Below, in pieces: positions 13,277 to 19,753 of a stretch of 22,248 nt of DNA. The DNA is from JBNARI01 sp049718765. Its GTDB lineage: Bacteria; Bacillota; Sulfobacillia; DUMF01. Under the pieces are notes generated by a model. That model searched no databases. It worked only from the letters and a program-made list of their open reading frames with translations, and was not told the DNA's origin. Both the position numbers and the translations under genes were made by a program. The stretch lies in NCBI GenBank assembly GCA_049718765.1, contig JBNARI010000026.1, forward strand, positions 1-22,248, read 5' to 3'. Within the stretch, counting starts at the first letter, position 1, and each line of letters opens with the position of its first letter.

Positions 13277-14404
13277 ATGAGTATGGACGGAATCCGGCGG
13301 TTGCTTGAGTACCTGACGCAAAACATCGTAGAGCGCGAGGAGGCGATGCGCGGGCTCGTACTCGCGCTGGGCGCGAGGCAGCACGTGCTCTTCATAGGGC
13401 CTCCGGGGACTGCGAAATCCTTGGCGGTGAGAGTCTTTGCCGCGGCGCTTGACGGCAGGCCCTTCGTCATACTGATGAACCCCTTCCTGACACCTGAGGA
13501 CTTCCTCGGGCCGATCGACGTGGGTGGCCTGAAGCAGGGCAGGTACGAGCACGTGACGAGCGGAATGCTGCCGGAATCCACGGTGGCGTTCTTCGACGAG
13601 GTGTTCAAGGCGAACGCGACAGTGAACAACCTGCTTTTGATGATACTGCAAGAGCGTTGCTTCACAAACGGCGGCAGGCTGGTGAAGGTGCCGCTCCAGG
13701 TGGCCGTCGCGGCCTCGAACGAGCTGCCGGGCGAGGACCAGAGGGACCAGGCCGCTTTTGCGGACAGGTTCCTGCTGCGCTACACGGTGGACTACGTGAG
13801 GGAGCCGCAGAACTTCGAGCGCCTGCTGGCGACGGACCCTGACGCCCTGATACGCGACGTCCCGAGGGTAAGCCGGGACGAGGTGGAGGAGTACCAGCGG
13901 GCAACTGACTCGGTGGGGGTGACCGGCGAGGTGCTGAGAGCGCTCGCGGTCATTCGCGACGAGTGCATGAAGGCGGGCCTGGTGTTCTCCGACCGCCGGT
14001 ACAGGGAAGGATTGACGGTGGTGAGGGCAAATGCGGCGCTGGAGGGCAGGGGCACCGCGGAGCTCTGCGACCTGGACGTGTACAGGCACATCCTTTGGCA
14101 CGAGCCCGGCCAGATCGGGACGGCCGCGAAGATCGTGATGAACGCGGTTGACCCGTACCTGGTAGAGATCGAGGAGGCGGTGCTAGAGGCGCGCGAGGTG
14201 GCACGTGCCGCGCTTGAGGCGCCGCAGGAGAGGAGCGCGGACGCCGGCCTGGAGGCCCACAAAAAGCTGAAGAGGATAGGCGAAGAGCTGGAGAAGATCT
14301 GCCCGAACACTCTGCGCGGCCGTGAGCGGCTGGACTCTGCGAGGGCCGAGGTCAAGCGACTGCTCGGGGAGGTGCTGAAGAAATGTCTCGGGCTGGAGTT
14401 GTAG
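13277..14404 (+). CDS. MoxR/RavA-like AAA+ ATPase
   Basis: 375 residues. Walker A is G41-P-P-G-T-A-K-S48, Walker B F-F-D107-E108, sensor 1 A-S-N148-E-L-P, and the arginine-finger region A-D-R164-F-L-L-R-Y. The insert P-F-L-T-P-E-D-F-L-G-P-I between Walker A and B is typical of MoxR proteins. A C-terminal helical lid and a charged tail follow (K-K-L-K-R-I-G-E-E-L-E-K-I). MoxR ATPases act as chaperone-like remodelers together with a VWA partner, as RavA does with ViaA. The start is ATG 13277 or 13283, with GGAGAGGAG upstream. The gene overlaps the VWA gene by 22 nt, which indicates coupled synthesis. Confidence 0.92.
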   Translation: MSMDGIRRLLEYLTQNIVEREEAMRGLVLALGARQHVLFIGPPGTAKSLAVRVFAAALDGRPFVILMNPFLTPEDFLGPIDVGGLKQGRYEHVTSGMLPESTVAFFDEVFKANATVNNLLLMILQERCFTNGGRLVKVPLQVAVAASNELPGEDQRDQAAFADRFLLRYTVDYVREPQNFERLLATDPDALIRDVPRVSRDEVEEYQRATDSVGVTGEVLRALAVIRDECMKAGLVFSDRRYREGLTVVRANAALEGRGTAELCDLDVYRHILWHEPGQIGTAAKIVMNAVDPYLVEIEEAVLEAREVARAALEAPQERSADAGLEAHKKLKRIGEELEKICPNTLRGRERLDSARAEVKRLLGEVLKKCLGLEL

Positions 14405-15867
14405 ATCCTGCATCGCTGCAGCCGGTCGTGAAGACGGACCGCTACGACCGGCGGGTGTTCGCGGGCACCGTCATGGAGGCGCGGGCCGTGCAGCAAGCAG
14501 TTGCAGGAGCGCAGGAGAGGCTCGGGGAAGCCACGGGCCTTTCGCTCGGGGCTTCCCTCTGGGCGGCCCTGTACAAGCGCCGGCCGGAGCTTGAGGAAGA
14601 AGTGAGGCCGGGGTTTGAGGTGGTGAGGAGCGCCGTGGAGTCGGCCATGTCGCTGCCCGACTACCACGAGATGCGTGCCCACACCGTGCTGGACGAGTGG
14701 GGCTCCGCACTCGGCATGTGCGGGGTCATGAAGCACGTGCTGGATGAAATGCCGGAAGATGTTGCACGTGAGGCGGCTGCCCTTTCCGCCCTGGCAGACG
14801 AGGCGGAGAAGTTTGCCGCCCTGGCAGAAGCGCTTTCGCAGGCCGGCGAGGGTGCTGAGGAGCGCGCCAGGGAATATGCGGAAAAGGCCGAGCAGGCGAT
14901 GCAGCGGGCCAGGCAGCGCTCGGAGGCGCTGCAGGAGCGGCTCGCGCAGGAAGCCGCAAGGCTCAGGCGGGCTGTGCACCGCGGTATGCAGGAGGCGATA
15001 GAGGCGGCGGAAAACGCGTGCCAGTTCGCTCCCGGCTGGGGCCTCGAGGCTGGCAGCCGCGTGCGGCACTCCTTCAGCTTCGAGCTGGCAGAGAAGGTCG
15101 CACGCAACCCTTCCCTCGTCGCGCTGGCGCGGGAAGTGGGGCGCCTGAAGGAGCTGGGCATGCACGCCTGGAGGACGAGGTTCAGGCCGCAGGCGGTATC
15201 CGTCACCGAGGTGGTCACCGGCAGGGACCTGCGCGGTGTCCTCCCTTCGGAGCTGTCGTACCTGAGCGACGCCGACACTGAGGGCGTCTTTCTGAAGAAG
15301 TTCGCTCAGGGGGAGCTTCTGCGGCGCATCCAGAAGAGCGTGCCCTGCAGGAGGGAGGGGCCCGTCATCGTGTGTGTGGACACCAGCGGCTCCATGAAGG
15401 GGGCAAATATGATCTGGGCGAAGGCGCTTGCCCTGGCGCTGATGCACCTTGCTGCCCGCCAGAGGCGGCCGTACGCCGCTGTGGTGTTCGGGGCATCCGG
15501 TGAGGTTAAGAGCTTCACGTACCGGGACCCCAGGTCAGCAAAGCCCGACGAGGTGCTGGACCTGGCGACGTTTGCGTTCGGCGGCGGCACGGACTTCGAA
15601 GGGCCGCTGCTCGAGGCAGTCAAGATCGCCTCGGAGGCCTCCTTCGAGGGGGCGGACGTGGTGTTCATCACGGACGGTGAGTGCAGGCTCAAGCCGGAGG
15701 CGCTGGAGAAGGTGCTGTCCGCAAAGAGGGCCAGGGGCATGCGCGTGTGGAGCGTCCTGATGCCGGGCGGCGCAGAAGAAGGTGTGAGGCCCTTCTCCGA
15801 CGCCTGTGTGCGTGCGGCACCTGGTGACGACCGCGACGCGGTGAAGCTGATTTTCGGGAACGTATAG
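14383..15867 (+). CDS. ViaA-like VWA-domain protein
   Basis: 494 residues. Residues ~1-290 are helical, including a long alanine/glutamate-rich coiled coil at about 125-205. Next comes D-L-R-G-V-L-P-S-E-L-S-Y-L followed by F-L-K-K-F-A-Q-G-E-L-L, which resembles the linker motif of ViaA/CoxE proteins. The C-terminal VWA domain has a complete metal-ion (MIDAS) site: D333-T-S-G-S-M, T403 of G-G-G-T-D and D431 of I-T-D-G-E. GGGGAGGTG precedes ATG 14383 inside the MoxR gene. In known systems the VWA protein binds targets and stimulates the ATPase. The pair is well conserved in catalytic positions, so it is probably active. Confidence 0.92.
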   Translation: MSRAGVVDPASLQPVVKTDRYDRRVFAGTVMEARAVQQAVAGAQERLGEATGLSLGASLWAALYKRRPELEEEVRPGFEVVRSAVESAMSLPDYHEMRAHTVLDEWGSALGMCGVMKHVLDEMPEDVAREAAALSALADEAEKFAALAEALSQAGEGAEERAREYAEKAEQAMQRARQRSEALQERLAQEAARLRRAVHRGMQEAIEAAENACQFAPGWGLEAGSRVRHSFSFELAEKVARNPSLVALAREVGRLKELGMHAWRTRFRPQAVSVTEVVTGRDLRGVLPSELSYLSDADTEGVFLKKFAQGELLRRIQKSVPCRREGPVIVCVDTSGSMKGANMIWAKALALALMHLAARQRRPYAAVVFGASGEVKSFTYRDPRSAKPDEVLDLATFAFGGGTDFEGPLLEAVKIASEASFEGADVVFITDGECRLKPEALEKVLSAKRARGMRVWSVLMPGGAEEGVRPFSDACVRAAPGDDRDAVKLIFGNV

Positions 15868-15907
15868 CGCGGTCCCGGAAGTTTGGGTATGCTGGAGGTG
15901 GAGCGGG

Positions 15908-16243
15908 GTGAGCGTTGTGAGCGGGGCGATGCAGCCGCTGGTGATCCCGCTGCCCGAGAAGCTGCGAGCGGCAATAGGGGAAGAGGCTGCCACTGAGCTT
16001 GTGCAGCTGATTAGCCAGGTAACAGCGAGTGCTGTCTCGGGCAAGGTGGATAAAAGTGAATATGATGCTCATGCTCAGTTAATTGAAGAGAAGTTCAAGC
16101 GATTTGAGGAAAGGCTGGCCAGGCACGAGATTCAAACCGAGAACATGATCCGGGCAGCCCTTCTCAAAGGGCTTGCCTGGGTAACGGTGTTGATCTTCGG
16201 TCTCTTCGGGGCACTGTGGGCCATGGTTAGAGGGTTGAAGTAA
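15908..16243 (+). CDS. Small coiled-coil plus C-terminal membrane-anchor protein (copy 2 of 3)
   Basis: 111 residues: head L-P-E-K-L-R-A-A-I-G-E-E-A-A-T-E-L-V-Q-L, then charged coiled coil (E-E-K-F-K-R-F-E-E-R-L-A-R-H-E), then membrane segment W-V-T-V-L-I-F-G-L-F-G-A-L-W-A-M-V with a short basic tail. The order and the G-L-F-x-A/S-L motif match the gene at 8936. The GTG at 15908 has GGAGGTGG at 8-nt spacing; GTG 15917 and ATG 15929 are alternatives. It is 40 nt after the VWA gene and before a terminator, so it is likely part of the same operon and could tether the MoxR-VWA complex to the membrane. That link is inference. Confidence 0.72.
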   Translation: MSVVSGAMQPLVIPLPEKLRAAIGEEAATELVQLISQVTASAVSGKVDKSEYDAHAQLIEEKFKRFEERLARHEIQTENMIRAALLKGLAWVTVLIFGLFGALWAMVRGLK

Positions 16244-16277
16244 GGCTGGCAGGTCGCGGGACTGCAGGACGGAAGCA

Positions 16278-16316
16278 GGGTCGGGGGCACAGGGCTCCCG
16301 GCTCTTTTGGTTTTTC
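16278..16316 (+). terminator. Rho-independent terminator of the MoxR-VWA operon
   Basis: GGGTCGGGGG (16278-16287) pairs with CTCCCGGCTC (16295-16304) over 10 bp with three G-U pairs, followed by TTTTGGTTTTTC. Confidence 0.8.
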
Positions 16317-16354
16317 TGGCGGTGTTCACTGCGGTCCCCTGAGGAGGGAAGATA

Positions 16355-16530
16355 ATGCGAGGACTGTACGGCTTTCACTACCAGGGGAAGGACAAGCCCA
16401 CGTACAACTATCTCGACAGTGCTCCTGAATGGTTGGGCGGGGAAGTCGTGCGTTTCATCAGGGAAACGCCCTACGAGGAGATGCGCAAAATCTTCGACCA
16501 GATTGTCCTGGTGCAGGGAGGTATGCCAAT
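16355..16530 (+). pseudogene. 5' fragment of an unknown gene cut at the TnpB remnant
   Basis: ATG 16355 has a strong GAGGAGGG site. About 57 residues read as a normal soluble protein (Y-G-F-H-Y-Q-G-K-D-K-P-T-Y-N-Y-L-D, then E-V-V-R-F-I-R-E-T-P-Y-E-E-M). After about 16530 the frame runs into antisense TnpB sequence and stops at 16594. I find no continuation on the far side of the TnpB remnant, so the rest was deleted. No family recognised. Confidence 0.6.
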
Positions 16531-16908
16531 ATTGGGTGCCTTGGCGGGAATGACGCGGAATGTGCGCTTTCCCGTGCGGCGGTCTTTCCAGTAGCGGGGC
16601 AGGCGCGGCGGCTTCTCCAGTTTGCCTTTCCGGTACAGCCGCAAGAGCACAAAGAAGGAGTCCCACGCCTTCCTTGCTTTTTTGATGACCTCCTGCCCTA
16701 TGTGAGCGGGCAGGGCACGATACGCCGGGTGCTCCTTGAACTCGGAGCACAGGGCCACATATGAAGGCACGGGTTCTCCTTTAAAGAAGGCCTGTCTGCA
16801 CCTGTACTGGACGGCGTTCCAGAGGGCGGCAGAGCGGTTCCCAATGGTTTCGAGCACTTGGCTCTGTTGCTTGCCGGGCAAAACCCAAACAACGTTTGTT
16901 CGCCTCAT
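16471..16908 (-). pseudogene. tnpB: Truncated TnpB (IS605/IS1341 family), N-terminal third
   Basis: From ATG 16908 the minus strand encodes the start of a TnpB-type RNA-guided nuclease: N-R-S-A-A-L-W-N-A-V-Q-Y-R-C-R-Q-A-F, then Y-x-x-L-C-S-E-F-K, then P-A-H-I-G-Q-E-V-I-K-K-A-R-K-A-W-D-S-F-F, and L-P-R-Y-W-K-D-R-R-T-G-K-R. Recognisable sequence ends near 16535. The RuvC-like catalytic core and zinc finger, which make up most of a ~400-residue protein, are gone. The right end and guide-RNA region that normally overlap the tnpB 3' end are gone too. The frame continues a few codons through the interrupted neighbour. Dead by truncation. Confidence 0.85.
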
Positions 16909-16985
16909 GCTTCCATTTTAGCGCTCCTAGCCACCGCTTTCATCCCCAGGTTTAAAAGCCGGGGCCTTCAGCGACGGACTTTTTG
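16909..16985 (-). mobile_element. Left end of the IS605/IS1341-type element
   Basis: Just upstream of tnpB on the minus strand lies the subterminal hairpin typical of these elements: CCCC and GGGG arms at 16944-16964 around a TTTAAAA loop, flanked by CACCGCTTTCAT and CTTCAGCGACGGAC. It matches my memory of left ends of this group and marks the right-hand border of the remnant. Confidence 0.65.
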
Positions 16986-17071
16986 GTAAGGCTGGCAAAT
17001 CAAGTTAGGACTAAGAACTGTAGACGAGGTCGGGAGTACAAAAGCCCTCGACTGGTATTGCCGGGAGGTTT

Positions 17072-17159
17072 GAGCAGCACAGCTCGGTTGCAGTTGCGTG
17101 GTGGCATTCTTGCCCCCCGGGGTGCGGCACCTGCATCTTGCATCTTGGTTGTGCTGCTC
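17072..17159. repeat. Long-range perfect inverted repeat
   Basis: GAGCAGCACA (17072-17081) is exactly complementary to TGTGCTGCTC (17150-17159), with three further pairs if G-U is allowed. The 60-odd bases between include CCCCGGGG and a doubled TGCATCT. It is gene-free, so it could be a small non-autonomous element or an RNA fold upstream of brnT. Confidence 0.5.
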
Positions 17160-17187
17160 CTCTCAGCGAAGAGGTTACGTCATTGCA

Positions 17188-17216
17188 TTGACAGTGGCAC
17201 GACGGGAGTTTAGCAT
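17188..17216 (+). promoter_or_regulatory. Sigma-A promoter of brnTA
   Basis: Perfect -35 TTGACA (17188-17193), 17-bp spacer, -10 TAGCAT (17211-17216). The start would fall near 17223, giving a very short leader before the ATG at 17231. Confidence 0.7.
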
Positions 17217-17230
17217 AAGGGCAGGTGCTG

Positions 17231-17512
17231 ATGGTGTACACGATAAACGGATTTGAGTGGGACGCTGAAAATGCTGGACATATTCGAGAAAGGCACGGGC
17301 TGTTCCCGGATGATGTAGAAGAGGTCTTTTACAATGATCCGTTGGTCCGGAGGGTGCGAGAAGGGCGGTTTGCCGCTTACGGGCAGACGGATGAAGGGCG
17401 GTACCTGACAGTGATTTTCTACCTGAAATCTGGAGGCATTGTTCGCGTAGTAACTGCGAGAGACATGAACAAGGCGGAGCGCCGGTACTATCGGCAGAGG
17501 AGGGGATATTGA
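17231..17512 (+). CDS. brnT: BrnT-family toxin
   Basis: 93 residues, usual length. F-E-W-D-A-E-N-A-G-H-I-R-E-R-H-G-L, then D-D-V-E-E-V-F-Y-N-D-P, then G-R-Y-L-T-V-I-F-Y and V-R-V-V-T-A-R-D-M-N-K-A-E-R-R-Y-Y. This is the BrnT pattern (F-x-W-D ... K/R-H-G ... E-V-F ... D-P ... T/S-A-R ... E-R-R-x-Y). The family is a RelE-like ribonuclease that inhibits translation. Toxin-first order is normal for BrnTA. The GTG at 17225 is an alternative start. Confidence 0.88.
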   Translation: MVYTINGFEWDAENAGHIRERHGLFPDDVEEVFYNDPLVRRVREGRFAAYGQTDEGRYLTVIFYLKSGGIVRVVTARDMNKAERRYYRQRRGY

Positions 17513-17514
17513 AA

Positions 17515-17805
17515 ATGACAAAAGCACTACCCCGCTTCGGAAGCGAAAAGGAAGAGGCAGAGTTCTGGGATAGACACAATTCCCTTGATTACATCGAAAG
17601 CGATGACCAAGTAGACATTGAGCTTGCCCCTGAACTCGTGGCTAAGAGCAGGGATCGTTCAAAGACGAAACGGATCACCCTGCGGCTGAAAGTATCACAG
17701 ATCGAGGCAGCCAAGGAGATTGCAAGTAAAAAGGACATCCCGTATCAGACTCTCATGCGGTCCTGGATTGCAGAGGCAATACGTAGGGAACTGGGACAGA
17801 GGTGA
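17515..17805 (+). CDS. BrnA/CopG-type antitoxin
   Basis: 96 residues. The N-terminal part, P-R-F-G-S-E-K-E-E-A-E-F-W-D-R-H-N-S-L-D-Y, is the toxin-binding segment common in CopG-type antitoxins. The C-terminus is a ribbon-helix-helix: T-L-R-L-K-V-S-Q-I-E-A-A-K-E-I-A-S-K and P-Y-Q-T-L-M-R-S-W-I-A-E-A-I. AGGAGGGG precedes the ATG at 17515 by about 9 nt, inside the brnT end. Expected to bind BrnT and repress the 17188 promoter. Confidence 0.85.
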   Translation: MTKALPRFGSEKEEAEFWDRHNSLDYIESDDQVDIELAPELVAKSRDRSKTKRITLRLKVSQIEAAKEIASKKDIPYQTLMRSWIAEAIRRELGQR

Positions 17806-17829
17806 GCGGCCAGATCGACTGCGATCATT

Positions 17830-18135
17830 TCACAGCATGATTGATCCTTGTACGGTGTGAAGAATGGAGGAGTTGGCAGCCGGTATGGAAAAACGGCTGG
17901 ACACGGCAAATATGACGTCTGGGCTCGGCTCACTGAAGAAAAAGTGGATCTCCATGTGCGGCTGATACAGGAAAGTTTGATACCATTTGCGGCTTATGGA
18001 AAAGGAACTTCGGGCTGAACGCTTGAAATCAGAAATGGGCTAAACACGGCTCTCTTGATAGGGGTTGGCTGGTTCACGGTGCTGATTTTTGGCCTTTTCG
18101 CAGCGCTGTGGGCAGTGGTCTATGCCATCAAGTGA
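17830..18135 (+). pseudogene. Decayed copy of the coiled-coil membrane protein (copy 3 of 3)
   Basis: The last ~80 bases read L-L-I-G-V-G-W-F-T-V-L-I-F-G-L-F-A-A-L-W-A-V-V-Y-A-I-K-stop, clearly the same membrane segment as the gene at 15908. Upstream the frame is broken by stops and shifts: a short frame from ATG 17885, after GGAGGAG, ends within about 27 codons. The head and coiled coil are no longer readable. Confidence 0.7.
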
Positions 18136-18167
18136 GGCTAGCAAGTTGAGAACGAGATAAGTTTCTC

Positions 18168-18212
18168 TTGACTTCCTCCCCAGAGCTAAAGCTCGGGGAT
18201 TCCTTCAGGCGG
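18168..18212 (-). mobile_element. Orphan IS605/IS1341-type right end
   Basis: TTGACTTCCTCCCC followed by GAGCT-AA-AGCTC inside CCCC/GGGG arms (18178-18198) and GGATTCC is, on the minus strand, the usual right end of TnpB elements. The tnpB gene would lie to its right, but that position is occupied by vapC. In active elements this segment forms the 3' part of the guide (omega) RNA and the flanking bases serve as guide. Confidence 0.6.
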
Positions 18213-18221
18213 CTTGATTGT

Positions 18222-18268
18222 AGATCTGCCCTCCCCCTTGGCATAGACCCCGGGAGGAAGGCAGATCT
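18222..18268. terminator. Large inverted repeat at the vapC 3' end
   Basis: AGATCTGCC (18222-18230) and GGCAGATCT (18260-18268) are perfectly complementary, with further C-rich/G-rich pairing inside. The stem overlaps the vapC stop codon and probably ends vapBC transcription, though no T-tract follows on the minus strand. Confidence 0.5.
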
Positions 18269-18677
18269 ATCTGCCAATCCACAGGACTTCTACGCCGAGT
18301 CCTCCGGCTGCTGCCTGGATCTCAGGGTCGCCAGTGACCACCGGTGCTCCGAGTTCCAGAGAAAGCTCCAAAACAAAAGCATCGGCATACGAAAGTCCGC
18401 CTGCTGCTTTGATGCGGGCTGCCTCCTTTACCCTCCGCCAGGAGGCCTCAGCGATGGTAAGGAACTCCTCCTCCATGACGCTGCGCACTACCTCTTCCGC
18501 TGCTGCTTCACCGTGCCTTCGGAAGACAACGTAGTAGACTTCTCCCAGGCTGATTGCACTCATGTAGAGCTCTGCTGCTTCGTCAGCAACAATTTCGGCC
18601 ACTACCTTTGCTCCCGGTTCGTCCTCCACAAGGGCAAGAACCGCGTAGCTGTCGAAAACAAACCTCCGAGGCTTCAA
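18267..18677 (-). CDS. vapC: VapC-type PIN-domain toxin
   Basis: 136 residues with the four PIN acidic residues in place: D9 (F-V-F-D-S-Y), E46 (S-L-G-E-V-Y-Y), D99 (S-Y-A-D-A-F) and D117 (V-T-G-D-P-E). The family is a magnesium-dependent RNase that typically cuts tRNA or rRNA. The start overlaps the antitoxin stop by 4 nt. The G-L-S-Y-A-D-A-F and V-V-T-G-D-P-E blocks are textbook, and nothing is truncated, so it is probably active. Confidence 0.93.
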   Translation of the reverse strand: MKPRRFVFDSYAVLALVEDEPGAKVVAEIVADEAAELYMSAISLGEVYYVVFRRHGEAAAEEVVRSVMEEEFLTIAEASWRRVKEAARIKAAGGLSYADAFVLELSLELGAPVVTGDPEIQAAAGGLGVEVLWIGR

Positions 18678-18919
18678 GGCTGCTCCTGCTCCCTGTCTGC
18701 GGCGCGCTCTTTAAGCAACAGGTCTGTTAGCTTCTCTCCACCTGCGCTTTTCAGGCTGCCCCTGAGGGCAAGCAGGGGGTGACGCGGTAGAGGACGTAAT
18801 ACGATGGCACCGTCGACCTCTTCCACAAGCAACCGATCCCCCTTCTTTAAGCCGTACCGCCTGCGCAAGGAAACCGGGATGCAGATTTGTCCTTTTTCAG
18901 AGACAGTAACCTTCTGCAT
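18674..18919 (-). CDS. vapB: AbrB-type antitoxin (VapB)
   Basis: 81 residues from ATG 18919, which has GGAGGT 7 nt upstream on the minus strand; a longer frame reaches 18949 but lacks a site. The N-terminus is a SpoVT/AbrB swapped-hairpin DNA-binding domain: V-T-V-S-E-K-G-Q-I-C-I-P-V-S-L-R-R-R-Y-G-L-K-K-G-D. The hydrophilic C-terminal tail should bind VapC. Probably represses its own promoter through the palindrome just upstream. Confidence 0.9.
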   Translation of the reverse strand: MQKVTVSEKGQICIPVSLRRRYGLKKGDRLLVEEVDGAIVLRPLPRHPLLALRGSLKSAGGEKLTDLLLKERAADREQEQP

Positions 18920-18955
18920 AAACTTTACCTCCGGCTCATAGCTTACCACGTTAAC

Positions 18956-18984
18956 AGTGTACTACGGTGGTCTTCGGTAGTAAA
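18956..18984 (-). promoter_or_regulatory. vapBC promoter with overlapping palindromic operator
   Basis: On the minus strand TTTACT (18979-18984) and TACACT (18956-18961) are 17 bp apart. An inverted repeat, TACTAC-N11-GTAGTA (18960-18982), covers the spacer and both hexamer edges, as expected for repression by the antitoxin. Confidence 0.6.
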
Positions 18985-19136
18985 GACCTGCTTAGGAAGG
19001 TGTAGCAGAGTTTCTCCGGTACCATCGGTATTTCGCATATGTTGTAGTCAAGCTGGCGATTTAATTTCAACCGGCGGCGGAAGGCTACCGCCCTGCCCTT
19101 TGTTGGAACGAATGGACTAGCAAGGAGAGGGCGGCA

Positions 19137-19202
19137 ATGTCAGATGCCGGAGTACAAGATAGCTCCGGCGAAGCAGTAGCAGGATCTCCGGCGGCCCGCT
19201 GA
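19137..19202 (+). CDS. Possible 21-residue peptide
   Basis: ATG 19137 follows AAGGAGAGG at a good distance and the frame ends at TGA 19202. The peptide is small and acidic, with serine, alanine and glycine dominating. A stem CCGGAG/CTCCGG lies inside the frame. Strength of the ribosome binding site is the only support; it may be a leader peptide for the zinc-ribbon gene 42 nt downstream. Confidence 0.35.
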   Translation: MSDAGVQDSSGEAVAGSPAAR

Positions 19203-19244
19203 AGCCGCTGGACTCAAAGCACTACGGATAGGAGGGGAAACACG

Positions 19245-19451
19245 TTGGTCAAGTGCCCGAGGTGCGGCAACGAAAAGTACTTCAGTCTCGTTTTGAGCTA
19301 CCTGCGCCTCAGCGTGGAGCGAGGCCCAGACGGGGAGTACGTTGCCCGCTGGGACGAAGGGGAACCAGACACTGCCTACTGCGGTGTCTGCCATGCCGAG
19401 CTGGGGTGGTGGCAGACAGAAGACCTGTATGCCAGCGCGACAATCGAATAG
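19245..19451 (+). CDS. Small zinc-ribbon protein
   Basis: 68 residues from TTG 19245, preceded by AGGAGGGG at 7-nt spacing. C-P-R-C-G at the N-terminus and C-G-V-C-H in the C-terminal third form a zinc ribbon. The segment between them is a beta-rich strand pair with an acidic turn, and the end is W-W-Q-T-E-D-L. This is the last gene of the element before the att scar. Nucleic-acid or protein binding is likely; nothing more specific can be said. Confidence 0.7.
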   Translation: MVKCPRCGNEKYFSLVLSYLRLSVERGPDGEYVARWDEGEPDTAYCGVCHAELGWWQTEDLYASATIE

Positions 19452-19459
19452 TGCGGGAG

Positions 19460-19482
19460 GGCACCGGTGCCAAACCGGTGCC
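19460..19482 (+). terminator. 9-bp hairpin after the zinc-ribbon gene
   Basis: GGCACCGGT, loop GCCAA, ACCGGTGCC, followed by ACTTTATTGGCCTTTTGG. It probably ends the last element transcript, although the T-tract is interrupted. Confidence 0.55.
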
Positions 19483-19585
19483 ACTTTATTGGCCTTTTGG
19501 GGGCACTGCAGGATGCGGGAGAGCAAAGCAGGCCAGCTAGTGCGTTTGGGGTCTGCAAAAAGCCAGCGTGCCAGCACGCTGTAGA

Positions 19586-19633
19586 TGACTCTTAATCGGG
19601 CGGTTGCAGGTTCGAGTCCTGCATGGCCCACCA
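19586..19633 (+). other. att scar: 3' part of tRNA-Lys(CUU)
   Basis: From TGACT (19586) the sequence follows a tRNA-Lys: anticodon loop with CTT at 19591-19593, T arm GCAGG-TTCGAGT-CCTGC (19606-19622), acceptor strand ATGGCCC, A, then CCA at 19631-19633. The matching 5' acceptor GGGCCAT, the D arm and the upper 5' anticodon stem are absent from the upstream 100 bases. The anticodon stem pairs only up to the point where identity would begin. Such 3' fragments form when tyrosine integrases recombine within a tRNA gene, so this is an attachment site. A CAGCGTG/CACGCTG stem (19564-19581) sits directly beside it. Confidence 0.8.
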
Positions 19634-19753
19634 TCTATTTTTCAGCTACTGCAATGGTTTATGAAACTCGGGGATCGTGGAACCCAAGCCTTACAGAAGT
19701 ATGCATGCAGCAGTCCTTATGTCCCATGTTTCGGCTCGTTTGCTAACCAGATC

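Noticed and set aside
13792..15447. 551-residue minus-strand open frame
   Set aside because: It lies opposite the MoxR and VWA genes, whose motifs are unmistakable. Its histidine/leucine/arginine-rich composition is typical of an antisense shadow.
18168..18782. 204-residue plus-strand open frame
   Set aside because: It starts in the orphan IS end and runs antisense to vapC and vapB, which have complete motifs.
19564..19633. Complete tRNA-Lys gene
   Set aside because: No 5' acceptor strand (GGGCCAT), D arm or full 5' anticodon stem precedes the 3' part, so it cannot fold as a whole tRNA.
19137..19634. Minus-strand 164-residue open frame (19140-19634)
   Set aside because: It starts in the tRNA fragment and lies antisense to the zinc-ribbon gene with its clear cysteine pairs and ribosome binding site.
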